Of a DNA stretch of 64,000 nucleotides, positions 34,183 through 45,862 are shown piece by piece. The stretch's first letter is position 1. Each line of letters opens with the position of its first letter. The position numbers and the translations under genes are program-made. Source of the DNA: Chenopodium formosanum (Eukaryota; Streptophyta; Magnoliopsida; Caryophyllales; Amaranthaceae); assembly GCA_024500155.1 (NCBI GenBank), contig CM044874.1, forward strand, positions 1,491,001-1,555,000. The letters run 5' to 3'. The notes beneath the pieces were generated by a model. It saw only the letters and a list, made by a program, of their open reading frames with translations, was not told the origin of the DNA and made no database searches.

Positions 34183-36355
34183 GTATCATCAATTATAAAA
34201 GTCAAATTGTTACATGTATTTAGAAACGAAATATCTATTCCTTGTGTATATTAGAAAATTACAATGATAAGCAACATTTTTTTTTTCAAACTAAATTAAC
34301 TTATTATTTTGTTCGATAATACAAGATGGAAAATATAGTAAATCATAAGTTAAATTCAATTACGTTATTGTTAGAAAATGTCTCAGTAACTAGTTTGGTA
34401 ATTTGTTTACAATATTTTCCAAAGTTCATTAGATTCTAATGTGGTACCAACATATTTTGCAAATGTTATTATATGCATCTGGGTGTACCATGTATCTAAC
34501 ATATTTTTAAAAAATAATAACCTTAGTGGATTTTGCACTTGTGTGTATATAAAAATCTCTCCATTTTCATAAAATTTGAGTGAAAGAATAACCAATGCCA
34601 TCATTAGGAACACTGTATTTGATAGGTACATTGCACAGAGATTAGAAGTTGTTTAACTAGTCTTCATACAATGAGAAATATTATGATGTGGTTTGATTCT
34701 ACTAAAGATTTTTATCTTATTAGTTACTAATCTAATGCCAACACATTGAAGATCTTCTTATTTTCTTACCACTTATTTTGTCGCGTAGACAAAGCCACAT
34801 ATAGCACCAAATTTGTATTAACTCCATTTAATTTCTTAATTATAGTATTTGAAAATCTTTTATGTCGCACAAATAATACTCTAACTTTTATTGCAAATAA
34901 TGAAACAAACAAAGGTAGTTATACTTTGAGTCTCCACGTTACCTAAGGACCAAATGTATGTCCACAAATACACATAAAAGAGAGTAAGAGACATTTTCAT
35001 GATACTCCGTACTTGGCAAAATAATACTCCGTACTCCAATATCATTTACTAATCTTTTCATATCACTAATACAAAAGTTTTACTTTTCAAAGCATGAATG
35101 AATAATTGAATATTTGCAAAACAAGTTAAAGCATAATTTATTACTTTGGATGAATTTAAAGCATGAATGAATAATTGAATATTTGTAAATAGTTCATTAG
35201 TTTGGTCTCCCCCTAAGTTTTTTCCCAATTTATGCCATTAGTTGCACCAAATTTATTATGTTGACTTTGTTAGGGAAAAAAAAAGGTTACTAGGGACATA
35301 ATTATAGACTTCATTTCAAACATGTTATACATTAATCTCAATATGCTAGTCAAATTTGTGACATAAAATTTATTAATTAAGCTTACTTCAAAGAATTTTA
35401 ATTTCATTCATCTCATTAGAAACCTCCACAACTCCACCCTAGCCACTTGGTCAGGAATTGAAATTACGAAACTGCCCATGGATAATATGACAAAAGTGAT
35501 TTCAGTTACTAAAAGAAGGGCCCACATTGCCAGCTCCTAGAATAGAATGGGAATAATGATAAATTAAAGAGGGCAAATCTGGTAATAATTAAGGTCAAGG
35601 GTACAGTAATTATAGTGTTAATTATAATTAAGAGAATAAGTTCCATAATTTTGAACACTAAAAATATGAAAAAGTTTACTAAGTAGGTTGCTCCTTTTTA
35701 TGGGTTCATATCAATTAGTGCTACTAATGAAGATTCTTAGTCTAATTTTGAAGGAATATTAGAGGACTACTCCACTCTTAAAAAAAGTATGGCCCATTTT
35801 ATTGTTTACTAAATTTAGTACTTAAATTCATTTTTATATTTATGGACTAAAGGGAAACAGCGTTAGCTGTCTACTACTGAGCAGGAGCGCTTAGCCATAA
35901 TAAAGCCTCTAGGGTATGGTATCCCGGTGGCCGGGTTAGGGGTCGAATTCTGTCTATAATATATATCGTTACTCTTTGTAAGCACGAAACACCTCTCGAT
36001 ACTTCATAAAAATTAATGAAGTTTCTAAGTTTATAAGATATATTGAAAATGAACAACACACATGGAAATTCAATAGACATAATCACCCCTTAGGTTACGC
36101 AAATGTGCAATTACGACTTGGTGCTTTGGTAGTGATTTTGGGTAAATGGTAATTTTATTGAAATTGAGTTGTGGGTTTTTCCTACATTTAGTAACTACAA
36201 TGAAGTTTATTGTAAGATATAGAGAAAATTTTAATGGAATAGTGACAAGAAAATTGCCCAAGTATGATTTTTATCAAACTCTTGAGCAAACCTAAAGTCT
36301 ATGTTATAATATTATTAGATTAACATAATAAGGTCATATAATATTAAAAAAAATA
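34183..36355. other. Intergenic DNA, no gene seen
   Basis: AT-rich. A 33-bp direct repeat (AAGCATGAATGAATAATTGA at about 35090 and 35159) and a possible tRNA-like SINE fragment near 35900-35955 (GGGTCGAATTCTG) are the only structures noted. Confidence 0.5.
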
Positions 36356-36444
36356 CTACCTCTGATTTTTTAGTTGCAACTTTAAAATATTTTATATTTT
36401 ATAAATAATACCCCAAAGTTGCACCTAATAAAAATAAGAGGTAG
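36356..36444. mobile_element. Stowaway-like MITE (CTACCTC family), copy 2
   Basis: CTACCTCTGATTTTTTAGTT and its complement AAAAATAAGAGGTAG, with TA flanks. Inner arms TTGCAACTTT/AAAGTTGCA match the copies at 24869 and 63116. Confidence 0.75.
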
Positions 36445-36599
36445 TATTCACGATAATATTGCAACATCTTTTTAGAGGAATTTAAAATCCCTTGCACATT
36501 GACAATTCTTTTACTTATTACATAAATAAAAGTAAATTAATAAAGAAAGAAAGATTTAATTAAAAAAAATAGAAGAGTTAAAAAAGAAAAAGAAAAAAA

Positions 36600-36790
36600 A
36601 GCTGTTAATTACCTCACTCAATGGGAGACGATGGAGGATGCCATGAAGAAGTCTTTGATTGCTGCTATCACGATCACATTCTTGTTTATCTTCTATACTA
36701 GGTTGGATCAACGACTCGCTATCGATAATCGCTCCGGAATCATTCGCGGGGCACATAGCTTATCGGGATTTATACTGCGTTGTTGTTGTC
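36600..36790. other. Possible coding remnant, unidentified
   Basis: This 190-bp block is less AT-rich than its surroundings and open on both strands (plus from 36631, MEDAMKKSLIAAITITFLF; minus AMCPANDSGAIIDSESLIQP). The minus frame ends at a GAG|GTAATT donor-like site. I recognise neither product. It is followed by a TTG/TTA triplet repeat (36780-36838). It may be an exon of a small or dead gene, or nothing. Confidence 0.2.
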
Positions 36791-37500
36791 GTCGTTGTTG
36801 TTATTGTTATTGTTATTATTATTATTGTTATTATTATTGATATTGTACGGACTAGAGAGAAAATGACAGTTCCGTGCCACGGATTGACTTAAAAGAGATT
36901 TTCCTAAGAACAGGAGAAATTTTTATGTTAACTCAAGAATGAAAAATTATGCAAAAATATTATTATTTTTTTCTTTAAAAAAAAAAAACAGAGGAAAACA
37001 GAGAATGAGAGGGAAAAAAAATCAGGGAAATAACAGAGGAAATGAAATTAGGGTAAAGATAAGAAAATAAAAATACATAAAAGGAGTTACAATTATGTGG
37101 TTACATATGCCATACTATTATGTCTGTATTTTTGTAGTCAAAGTAATGACATAAATGAAAGATTTTGTTACCAAGATAGTAAATGGTAATTTAGTGGGAG
37201 ATTAATACAAACCTTTGCACGAGACGAAAGTAGCCAGTTTCTTTGGTCATGCGGGGTTTAATAATATCGACAAAAGACGAGGTAGTAATTGTATTATTGG
37301 TACTTTTGTTGGGATGAATTATGGATTTATGGATATAATGTTGCCGAGTTTTCAACCCATTTAAGGGTAGCAGAAAATTTTGGTACGAGAAGAAGAAAAT
37401 GGAGGAAATTAGCCACTTAGATATAAGAGAAAGAGATAGATAGATATAGAGAGGGGAAAACTTTCTTAAAATTTTTTTTAGGGTGGGACTACACACTTGA

Positions 37501-39573
37501 TACTACTAGTATGTGTTGCGGCAAACAAAGGTTTCAATGTATATATATTAATGTATAGAGTGCTTTTATATAAAGTTTATATACTATGATTCCACTCTTT
37601 GGGTTTTTTTTAAAATGTAAATAAATGATTTGAGGTAGGTTTTGATACTAGCTTCTGCTATAATGTATCCTTTACCAAGAATTCTTAAAAATTTACCAGA
37701 CGATAAATTATTTTAATGTTTTATCGGCCATTTCATTCAATAATATCTATCAATAAACAATAATATATCGAGTACTTTTACTATTCGAGCTATCATGTTT
37801 TATATTAGGTCAATTTAGTCAATATAAATTCATCATAAATTGCTAAATCATTATTAATCTAGCTTAAGAAAATATTTTGTAACTTGTATACAACGTTTTT
37901 TTTTTTCCTTTCTAAAAAGACATATAATAAGGAGCAATACAATAAATGAAAGAAAACAATTTGGTTTATTCAATTGTTGTAATGTATTCCCTCAAAAACA
38001 ATTTATAAAAGTTTATTATATGGAGAAAAGTGTTAAAAAAATTATTCTAATTCATAGAAAAGAGAATTGTCATATATAAATTTGGGTTTATATATGAGAT
38101 TTTTTATTTTAAAGATAAACAAAAAATTAATAAAATTAAACAGATAAATACATAAATGGGTTTTTAGAGGGAAAATTCCCTCCAAATAAGTTTCACTTTG
38201 GTAATTGTTATAGATAGTAAGCTAGTCAATTCAATATTACAATCATCTAATTAGAAACAACAATACAACTTGTGAACTAGCTACATCCTCCGCTTTTTTT
38301 AAGTTTCTCAGCTTGACTTTTGCATTATTCACATACAACACTTTAACCACCAATGTTAATGTTTATAAATAAACATACTAGTAATTAGAATTCTCTCAAT
38401 GTATAGTTAATTATTAAGCTTTTATAATTTATAGTCATTGATAATTAAAGATATTATTGACATATTCAATTTAATTGGGGCACTTAAAAAAACAGAGAAG
38501 TAAAAATTATCGAATAATTGTCAATCAGGATCTATTACTCTATTATTGAGTTGGCTTGCCTACTTTGTGTCTCTCTTCCATCCGTTCTCTCAACTAGCCC
38601 CACGATAAACAAATGTATATGTCTTGAGCTTTAATAGAAAGAAGAAGTGTTAAAATTTTGGGGGGGGGGGGGGGGGGGGGGGTAAGAGGATAAATATTGA
38701 ACCTCAACATGTACGTAATTAGCTACTTTCAGTGGCTTTATTCAAATAGTTTGAGAGGAGTTACTGTTAATAGCAAAAAACTTTGTAATATTACTTTAGA
38801 TAAATATATAAAATTTTATAATTTTTTAGGGTTATATCGATAATTACTTTATCATGTTGTGTGTGAACGTGTTATTCTCCATACCTTAACTTATGTTTGA
38901 ACCATGTTGATTTTAAAAATTTTGACAACTGTAATTGATAACAGCGAATAAAAAATATTGTTTAGAATCCGTAATTGATTGATAAAATGTGAATTTACTA
39001 ATTGTGGATGAAATCAAAAGACCATGAAAGATGGTTCGTTACATTAAACATATAGTATTGCATACATTCATTCCAATATTATAATAAGAGCTCATCAAGT
39101 TCAAACAAAAACAAGTACTCGTATGAGTAATATACTTCTAAATATTTGTTTGCTGATCAGCTTACTAAACAAGTAATATACTTCTATATTGAAAAAAAAA
39201 ATATATGTATTTTTGCTGATCAGCTTACTAAACAATACCATCCATGAGCATAGATGTATAAGAATTATTATACTATTCATGTGAATTTTATGTCAATTGA
39301 TTATGTATTGTACAATATTGGAATTTGAAGCCATTTCCTAGATAACTTGGACAATTCAAATACCAAACTTGGGAGCTTGAAATGGAATCTCAATAATTAC
39401 CTAAAACCAACACAACCATGATACAATTAACATCATGGATAGCTACATTTAATAGATATAACTAAAACTAAGCGGGGAGGTCATGATCAACCTCCAACCT
39501 CCGTGATTCTGCCACTGTAAATCAAAAGTATAAGCCACTAACATTGATCAAAGTAGAGTTACTAGAATACATA
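37501..39573. other. Intergenic DNA with a 23-base G tract
   Basis: AT-rich with no supported gene. G homopolymer at 38660-38682. A 21-bp sequence containing GCTGATCAGCTTACTAAACA is repeated at about 39151 and 39213. Confidence 0.5.
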
Positions 39574-39874
39574 GGGCCTGTTCACTTCAGCTTAATTTCA
39601 GTTCGATTTAGTTCAGTTCAGTTCAGCTCCAATCAGTTCAGTTCAGCTTCTAATTTCCTTCTCTCATAAGATATTCATTTCAGCTTAGTTCAGTTCAGTT
39701 CAGCTCTAATCAGTTCAGTTCAATTCAACTTCCAATTTCCTTCTCTCATAAAATATTCATTTCAGCTTAGTTCAGTTCAATTCAGCTCCAACCAGTTCAG
39801 TTCAATCCAGCTTCTGATTTCCTTCTCTCATAAAATATTTATTTCAACTCAGTTCAGTAAATGTAAACATGCCC
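39574..39874. mobile_element. Tourist-like MITE of the CAGTT family, expanded copy 5
   Basis: GGGCCTGTTCACTTC at the left and GTAAATGTAAACATGCCC at the right, with ATA on both sides. Inside, a unit of about 78 bp (CAGTT pentamers plus TTCCTTCTCTCATAA plus TATTCATTTCAGCT) is repeated three times in tandem, so this copy is roughly double the usual length. Confidence 0.85.
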
Positions 39875-40739
39875 ATAATTTTGATAAATATCATAGTAAT
39901 AAAAGATGTTTTTTAAAGGTGGGGTTTGAAAGTCTTTTTGGCAAGGCTAAAATAAGCTAGAGGGAGATTTTTACCATTCATAAACACACGGGCACACATG
40001 TACACAATTTGATATGCACACTTTTGGGCATTCTCCAATTCCGCATCTTCTCGTAGCTGCCTTTTCTTTTTTGCTTTGCCCACGTGAGTTCCATGCCCCA
40101 ATAGTATCACTTAAGGCCATGTTTAGTTGATTTTAATTTTACTTATTTCAGGAAAAAAAAATTCATATCAGATTAGATAAAGAAAAAATAAGTTCAGATC
40201 TGTAAAAATAAATTTAAATTAGATCATCATTTTATATGCGGTTTTTTTATCGCTAAATATCTAGTTTTATAATGAAAAAATTATGAAAAATATTAATAAA
40301 ATATACATTATTACGAATCCAACATGACCCCACTTGATATATTTTTCCTTCATCGATTATCGTACACATAAGGTCAAAGTTGCTCAAATTAGACAATCAG
40401 ATCATATCAGACCAGTTCAGATCAAATCATACTAGATCAAATGAGCAAAAACAAGGTGAACTGAACAAGCTTTAAATGGGAGAAACAACTTCCACTCTTT
40501 CAAAACAAGTAATATAAGAAGTTTAAGTGCAACAAACTTATTTTTAGAAAATTATATACGTTTAATAATATCTTGTTTAGGAAAACGAAATACTTGTAGT
40601 TTTAATGAAATGGTTTAGAAATTTTGATAATTTCTTTTTTGCAAATTCATTTGTTACAATTAAATTACTTGACATGAACTTATGTCCAAGGATTACCGCT
40701 ACTTTCTCTTCCTCTCGTTCACTTTTAACAACTTCATTG

Positions 40740-41232
40740 TTACATATAATTGATGATAACAATTAAGAGAGAATAGTGAAAGATTTGCAAAAGTTTTAAC
40801 AAGCTTACATGGACATAAGTTCACATTTTGGTATAAATTCCGTAAACGGAATGGAAAGGATTTATATAAGTAAATGAAAAGGGTAATGATATCCATTACC
40901 TTTGATATATGTTTGGTATCTTCATGGAATGAAAACAAATTGAGGAGTTTATGATTGAGGAGGGAAACACATTTTGTTTCTACTAGTTGGATAAGGGTAA
41001 CAATTTGGGGGATTTTGTTACCCTTTGGAAACGGTATTTGTTACCTGTAGCTCATACCAAACTAATAGAAATGGAAACACTTATTTGTTTACGTTTCCTA
41101 CATTACAAATTTTCATACCAAACACCCCCTTAAAAGATTCATATGTTACATATGTGATTTATGGTATTAAAGAGAGAACAGTGAACGTTTTAATAAGCTT
41201 ACATGACATATATGTATATAAGTTCACATTTA
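40740..41232. repeat. Diverged direct duplication, about 390-bp spacing
   Basis: 40740-40828 and 41140-41232 share TTACATAT, AGAGAGAA-AGTGAA, AAGCTTACATG and ATAAGTTCACATTT in order. The DNA between looks like a small element with TTTGGTAT/ATACCAAA ends. Confidence 0.5.
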
Positions 41233-41409
41233 ACATGTGAATGTTTTACCAATTTCAACATGTAAAAGTTTTATACAAGTATATAATCTGAATTCACATG
41301 CATATAAGTTCACACTTAACATTTAAATGCAAACTAAGAAATGAATGGGGTTAACTACTACCAGTTATATTATTCCTTGATTAACTTTAGTCGTAGTCTT
41401 AGTGTTAAA

Positions 41410-41610
41410 GGACCAACAATTCAACAAAAAATTTTAACTAATGGTTGGAATCCATTAGTGATTTATATAGTCTATCATGCTCCATCACATAAAAGTCAAT
41501 GAGTTTGAAGAGTGGATGCGACTTGAGCCTCCCCATGTCAAAGAGCCAACACAACAAAAAGATTAAACTGATGGTTAAAGTTTAGGATTGATTTATGCAC
41601 TCTATCACTT
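41410..41610 (+). repeat. Two SINE-like tails in tandem
   Basis: Two diverged copies of CAACA-AAA-GATTAAACTGATGG-T followed by ATTTAT…CTCTATCA. The same motif recurs at 43420-43500, 43656-43720 and, inverted, at 23104-23260. Confidence 0.4.
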
Positions 41611-42854
41611 AACTTAGTTTTAATTTTAACTTATGTTAAATCTTGAACTTACTAAACTAGGAGCATGAAGTTCAGCTATTATCTCATAATCTACAGCATA
41701 CATGATATGCATGGAACAAGTTAACGGGCACTAACATATAGTAGTGTACCACTCCGTAGTATTATTAAGGTGCCTTCATTGTTTCAGACACCAAAAATAT
41801 GTTTCTGTTTTTTTTTTTTTTTTTTTTTAATATTTTTTTCCCCTTGAATTCAACTCTTTTATTTGTGGCAATTGACTAATGTACCACTTAGCATTAGGCT
41901 TTTGTAGATAGACAAGATAGTATTAGATACCAACATGAAATGTCATTTTCTAGAGTCTTGATGATGATAAATAGCATTAGCAATATGGAAAAGTCAACAT
42001 CATCTATATATGGTTAATTCTCTATTTGAGAATACTTCATCCATTTAATTTTTGACACGTTTTGCATTTTACTCTATTCAAATAAATAATTTACTTGACT
42101 AGCTAGTTTTGATGATTTATAATCTAGGCAAAAATATAAAATAAAATAAGTGACATCATATTAAATTCGCCTAAATTAAAATTGATTTGAGTGATTCTGG
42201 TCAACTTCTAGGGTTGTGGACCTATCAAATAAGTGATTCCTTATTATTCAAAATTAAAATTGCAATGCAAATTTCATATTATTCTAATAATGGCTTGTTT
42301 TCTTTCCATCAATCACTTAATTATATCATATATATCATTGCACAATTTTAATCAAGCTTTATCATAACTAATTAATGATAATAAACATCTAAATATAAAT
42401 ATTCACATTAATGTATTAGCAAAGCTAGGAGTACAAATATGATTAATTTTTAAATCATTTATGTTTTAGACAAGCTAAACACGATATATATAACTCTAAT
42501 AATAAGGAGAGTAGCTAAATCCATCTTGACGACGGAAGAAAAAACCATTGCAAAATGAGCTTAGAGATATTATTGCATTATAAATTTATAAAAGACTAAT
42601 AAAACTATAACTTATTAATAAAAGTAACAACAATTGGGACTTATTACTAATTAAATCTATAAATCCCTAACAAAAACATTCAATGGAGGATTATACATAT
42701 ATGCTAGATTTTGTAAAACTTCTTAACCTCAAGTGTTTTTCTTTGATTTATATATATAAGATTACAAAGATGAGTCTTAATCGTGTATGTTAGGAAATCT
42801 CACAAGATAATTATACAATAATATTCACAAAATATATCTTCCTGAATAACTATC
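41611..42854. other. Intergenic DNA, no gene seen
   Basis: AT-rich, a T tract near 41810-41830, no supported feature. Confidence 0.5.
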
Positions 42855-43425
42855 ATAAATTCTATCCCACCTCCGCAATCGTAGCGGGAGGAGGAGGAAC
42901 GCTAAGACTGGATATGAAATAATCCAAGAATAGTTGTCAAGGTAGGCCTTTCGTAAAGATGTTTGCAAATTGATATCGAGTAGGAACGTGCAAGACTAAG
43001 ACATGACCCAACCTTCTCTCTGCAACAACGTTTGCGATGCCCTATATTCTGCCTCTGCACTTGATCTAGATAGAGTAGATTGCCGCTTAAAAGACCAAGA
43101 AATGAGATTGTCTCCTAGAAAGCATCAGTATCCGAAAGTTGAAAATATAGGAAATGGTCGCAAAAAAAAAAAACCCGAATTTTTAGTAGTGAACGACGAG
43201 TGTTAGGACACCTGCCCTACTTTGTGACAGTATAAGTGATCAAGTTCGTAGGAGCTGAAGGATGTAATGTAGCCTTTGATCAATGGAGCCCTAAATGTAC
43301 CACAGGATGCATTTCAATGCATCATAATGTTCCTCTCTAGGGACATGCATGAATAAATAAACCTGTTGAACGGCATAAGCAATATCAACTTGAGTAAAGG
43401 TGAGGTTTATAACTGGATCTACCAA
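42855..43425 (-). pseudogene. Ty1-copia pol remnant (RNase H and C-terminus)
   Basis: Read on the minus strand from 43425 in broken frames, the order is IAYAVQQVYLFMHVPREEHY with ALKCILWYI after it, then GDNLISWSFKRQSTLSRSSA followed by EAEYR (copia RNase H signature), then LHVPTRYQFANIFTKGLP and a proline/alanine tail. In-frame stops and at least two frameshifts separate the blocks. No LTRs were found, so this is a dead fragment. Confidence 0.85.
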
Positions 43426-43731
43426 ACTAAAAGTTTAAGCTAATGATTGAGGTCTAGTAATATGTTTTATACTCTATGATGTCTTCTCACAAGAGAGTTC
43501 GTTGGTATTGAATTGTGGGTGCAGCATGGGCCCTCCACATGCCCTGCAACTTTCTATTCAACTTTGAAAGGAGAAAAGGTAGATGAAATTCAATTTGAAC
43601 CCGAGATCTTTGTGTCACATGGCTCTGATACCATATTAACGGATCGGATCAACTCAACTAAAAGTTTAAGCGGATGGCTAAGGTCTAGGAATATCTGTCA
43701 TATATTCTATCAATATACATATTTTAAGTAG
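43426..43731 (-). repeat. tRNA-like dispersed repeat next to the copia remnant
   Basis: On the minus strand ATGGTATCAGAGCCATGTGA then CTCGGGTTCAAATTG resembles A- and B-box promoter elements. The flanks contain the TTAAGC-GATGG tail motif twice (43430 and 43660). Probably a SINE; the family is not identified. Confidence 0.4.
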
Positions 43732-45360
43732 TAGGGTTTGAATACATAAAAGAGAAGAACATATCAAAAGAAGTGATATGTTCTCCATTACAAATAAACC
43801 AATCATATTGTATACCATTAAAATAATATGGTAGTCATTTTTCAAACGACTACTGTAAAATCATCCCAAATCTCGTTTACATCCATCACAGTCTTTTACA
43901 GTATTTAATTATTAATGTCCTTTACATTCTATGCACCAAAAAAAAGGGACTACCAACATAAATGGTATGTAGATAAGTTTTATACCATATAAAAATAAGG
44001 GTTGAGGGGCCTTTCCTCTTTGACTTGGAGTAGAATACTTAATGCCCATTAAATTTTGTCAAGTAAAAAATCCATTAGGATTTCACTAGCATGTTACTTT
44101 TTCTTTATTAATGCCTTCGATTCTCCATAACCAAACTTTTGAGGGTCCATTATCAATTGTTCATGCATTATCTTGCTCTTATTTTGTGTGGAATCGCACA
44201 CATACTAAGTAAGAAGAGAATAAATCATCACCAAAATACTAAATTTACCGATATTTTATTTTTAATAAACTTTAGTTATTTTTTATTAATTATATTATGT
44301 TTATTATTTTTGAGAGAATTAAGGCGCAATCTCATATTGTCTTTAGGAGTTCATTATGAGTTGTGGAATGTGGTCAATGCATTATATAATGCAAGGTTTG
44401 TTCATTGTGTCGTCTTCTCAAAGATTCCTCGTATGAATTCTTTAAGAATTCTGTAAGATTACGTACCTTCATTTCATTTTAATTTTCTTGGTTTTAATTA
44501 TTCATATTTATATTATTTATACTTCTAGAGTTCTAGGTGTTCTCATATTTGTTTTTAAGAAGGTAACATTAAGATTGCATTCTACGTTTGATCATGTTGT
44601 CCCGTAATACATTGCCATCGTGGCATAGTTGGTTGAGCATAGCATTTTCAAACAACACACGACAATTAATGTTCTATGATGGAAAAAAAAAAGTTAAACA
44701 CTTATTAAAATTAAGAGGCTAGTTCTCCTGTTGTCATTTGAGTTTAGAATGATAAAATGTAACTTCATTTGGTGTTATAAAGTGGAATCTCTTTATATGA
44801 TGAGTGTGACCCAAATTTATATTTAACATTATTAGATGATATAAATAACTAGAAGTATAAGAAAATGCATGTGCTAATAATGCAAGAGGATATATCACCT
44901 GAGAAAGATACTCTGAATTCTTTGGGAAGTTAGTGGGTGCATATTAAAAATTTTAAGAATAAACCTTCTACTACTACTATATATATATTGTACAAAGTAA
45001 TAGATAAATGCATGTATATATATTTTTTTTTCTTCTTTTTTTAACATTCAACTCATAGTGTGTAGATAAAAGAAATAACTACTTTATATCCCATCTTAAA
45101 TGAAAATTATACAAAGTATTAATCTACGCCTTACTTAATAATATCTATTTTATATCTCTCTAGGAAATATACTTAATTCTGTATAGTACAATGACACAAT
45201 CATTCCATTTTTTTTTCTCCATTCTAACAAATCCCACTTTGAACTATGATATAAAGATTTATACTACATTTACAAATAGAATTAAAAGTTATCAAATACA
45301 AAGTACCTATAATTTGGATCAAAAAATATTATAGTTTAACGAGGGAGCTCTAGCTTATTT
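43732..45360. other. Intergenic DNA, no gene seen
   Basis: AT-rich. A 105-codon plus-strand frame at 44139-44456 has no recognisable features and poor codon character. A possible A-box-like GTGGCATAGTTGGTTGAGC lies at 44620. Confidence 0.5.
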
Positions 45361-45862
45361 TCATGATAAACAAAAATCGTTTATCTAGCTAGTGGCATTT
45401 TTGTAAATCAATCAACGAAATATCTCAGTCAGTATGACATTTTCGTAAATAAATCAACATTAGTGGGACTCTCGCATTTAATAAAAGTTGTTGATTTATT
45501 TATAGAATTGCCACTAGCTTTTTTTTTTGAGGGAAACCGAGCGGTCTAAATTATATTAAATCAAGCTCCGCCAAAGTACGGAGAGTTTGAGGGAATGAGT
45601 TCATACATATTCGTTCTTCATATCGATTAGTATCCCACCTAGCCACCGTATGAGCAACGGTATTACCCGCTCCCTTAATGTGATTACATGAAAAATAAGA
45701 AAAACTACCACTTAATCTAGCAATATCCTCATAGAATAGGAAAATAGGAGCTGCACCCGTAGTTTGCTGTTGAATTGCTCGAACAGTAGAGCTTGCATCA
45801 CATTCCAGAATGACCTTATAGAATTGCCACTAGCTAGATAAACACTTTTTTGTTTACTATGA
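45361..45862. mobile_element. Small TIR element interrupted by a LINE
   Basis: Left arm 45361-45414 and right arm 45824-45862 (continuing at 45488-45504 across the insertion) are inverted repeats: TTTATCTAGCTAGTGGCA against TGCCACTAGCTAGATAAA, plus AACAAAAA and AATCAAC blocks. Without the LINE and its duplicated target the element would be about 190 bp. Family uncertain; no clear TSD. Confidence 0.6.
45520..45816 (-). mobile_element. 5'-truncated LINE insertion with RNase H domain end
   Basis: On the minus strand the fragment reads open to its stop as KVILECDASSTVRAI, then IFLFYEDIARLSGSFSYFSC, NHIKGAGNTVAHTVARW and LRTLAELDLI, the end of the RNase H-like domain found at the C-terminus of plant L1-type LINEs. 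It is followed by a short 3' UTR and an A tail (T run at 45520-45528 on plus). A 19-bp TSD (TATAGAATTGCCACTAGCT) lies at 45501-45519 and 45817-45835, perfect by eye. A recent, dead-on-arrival insertion. Confidence 0.9.

Noticed and set aside
39913..40110. Minus-strand frame with KKRQLREDAELENAQKCAYQ
   Set aside because: The charged, helical look is suggestive, but I cannot name a homologue and no neighbouring exon is visible.
44139..44456. 105-codon plus-strand frame
   Set aside because: No motif, low-complexity hydrophobic composition, lies in repeat-poor AT-rich DNA without gene structure.
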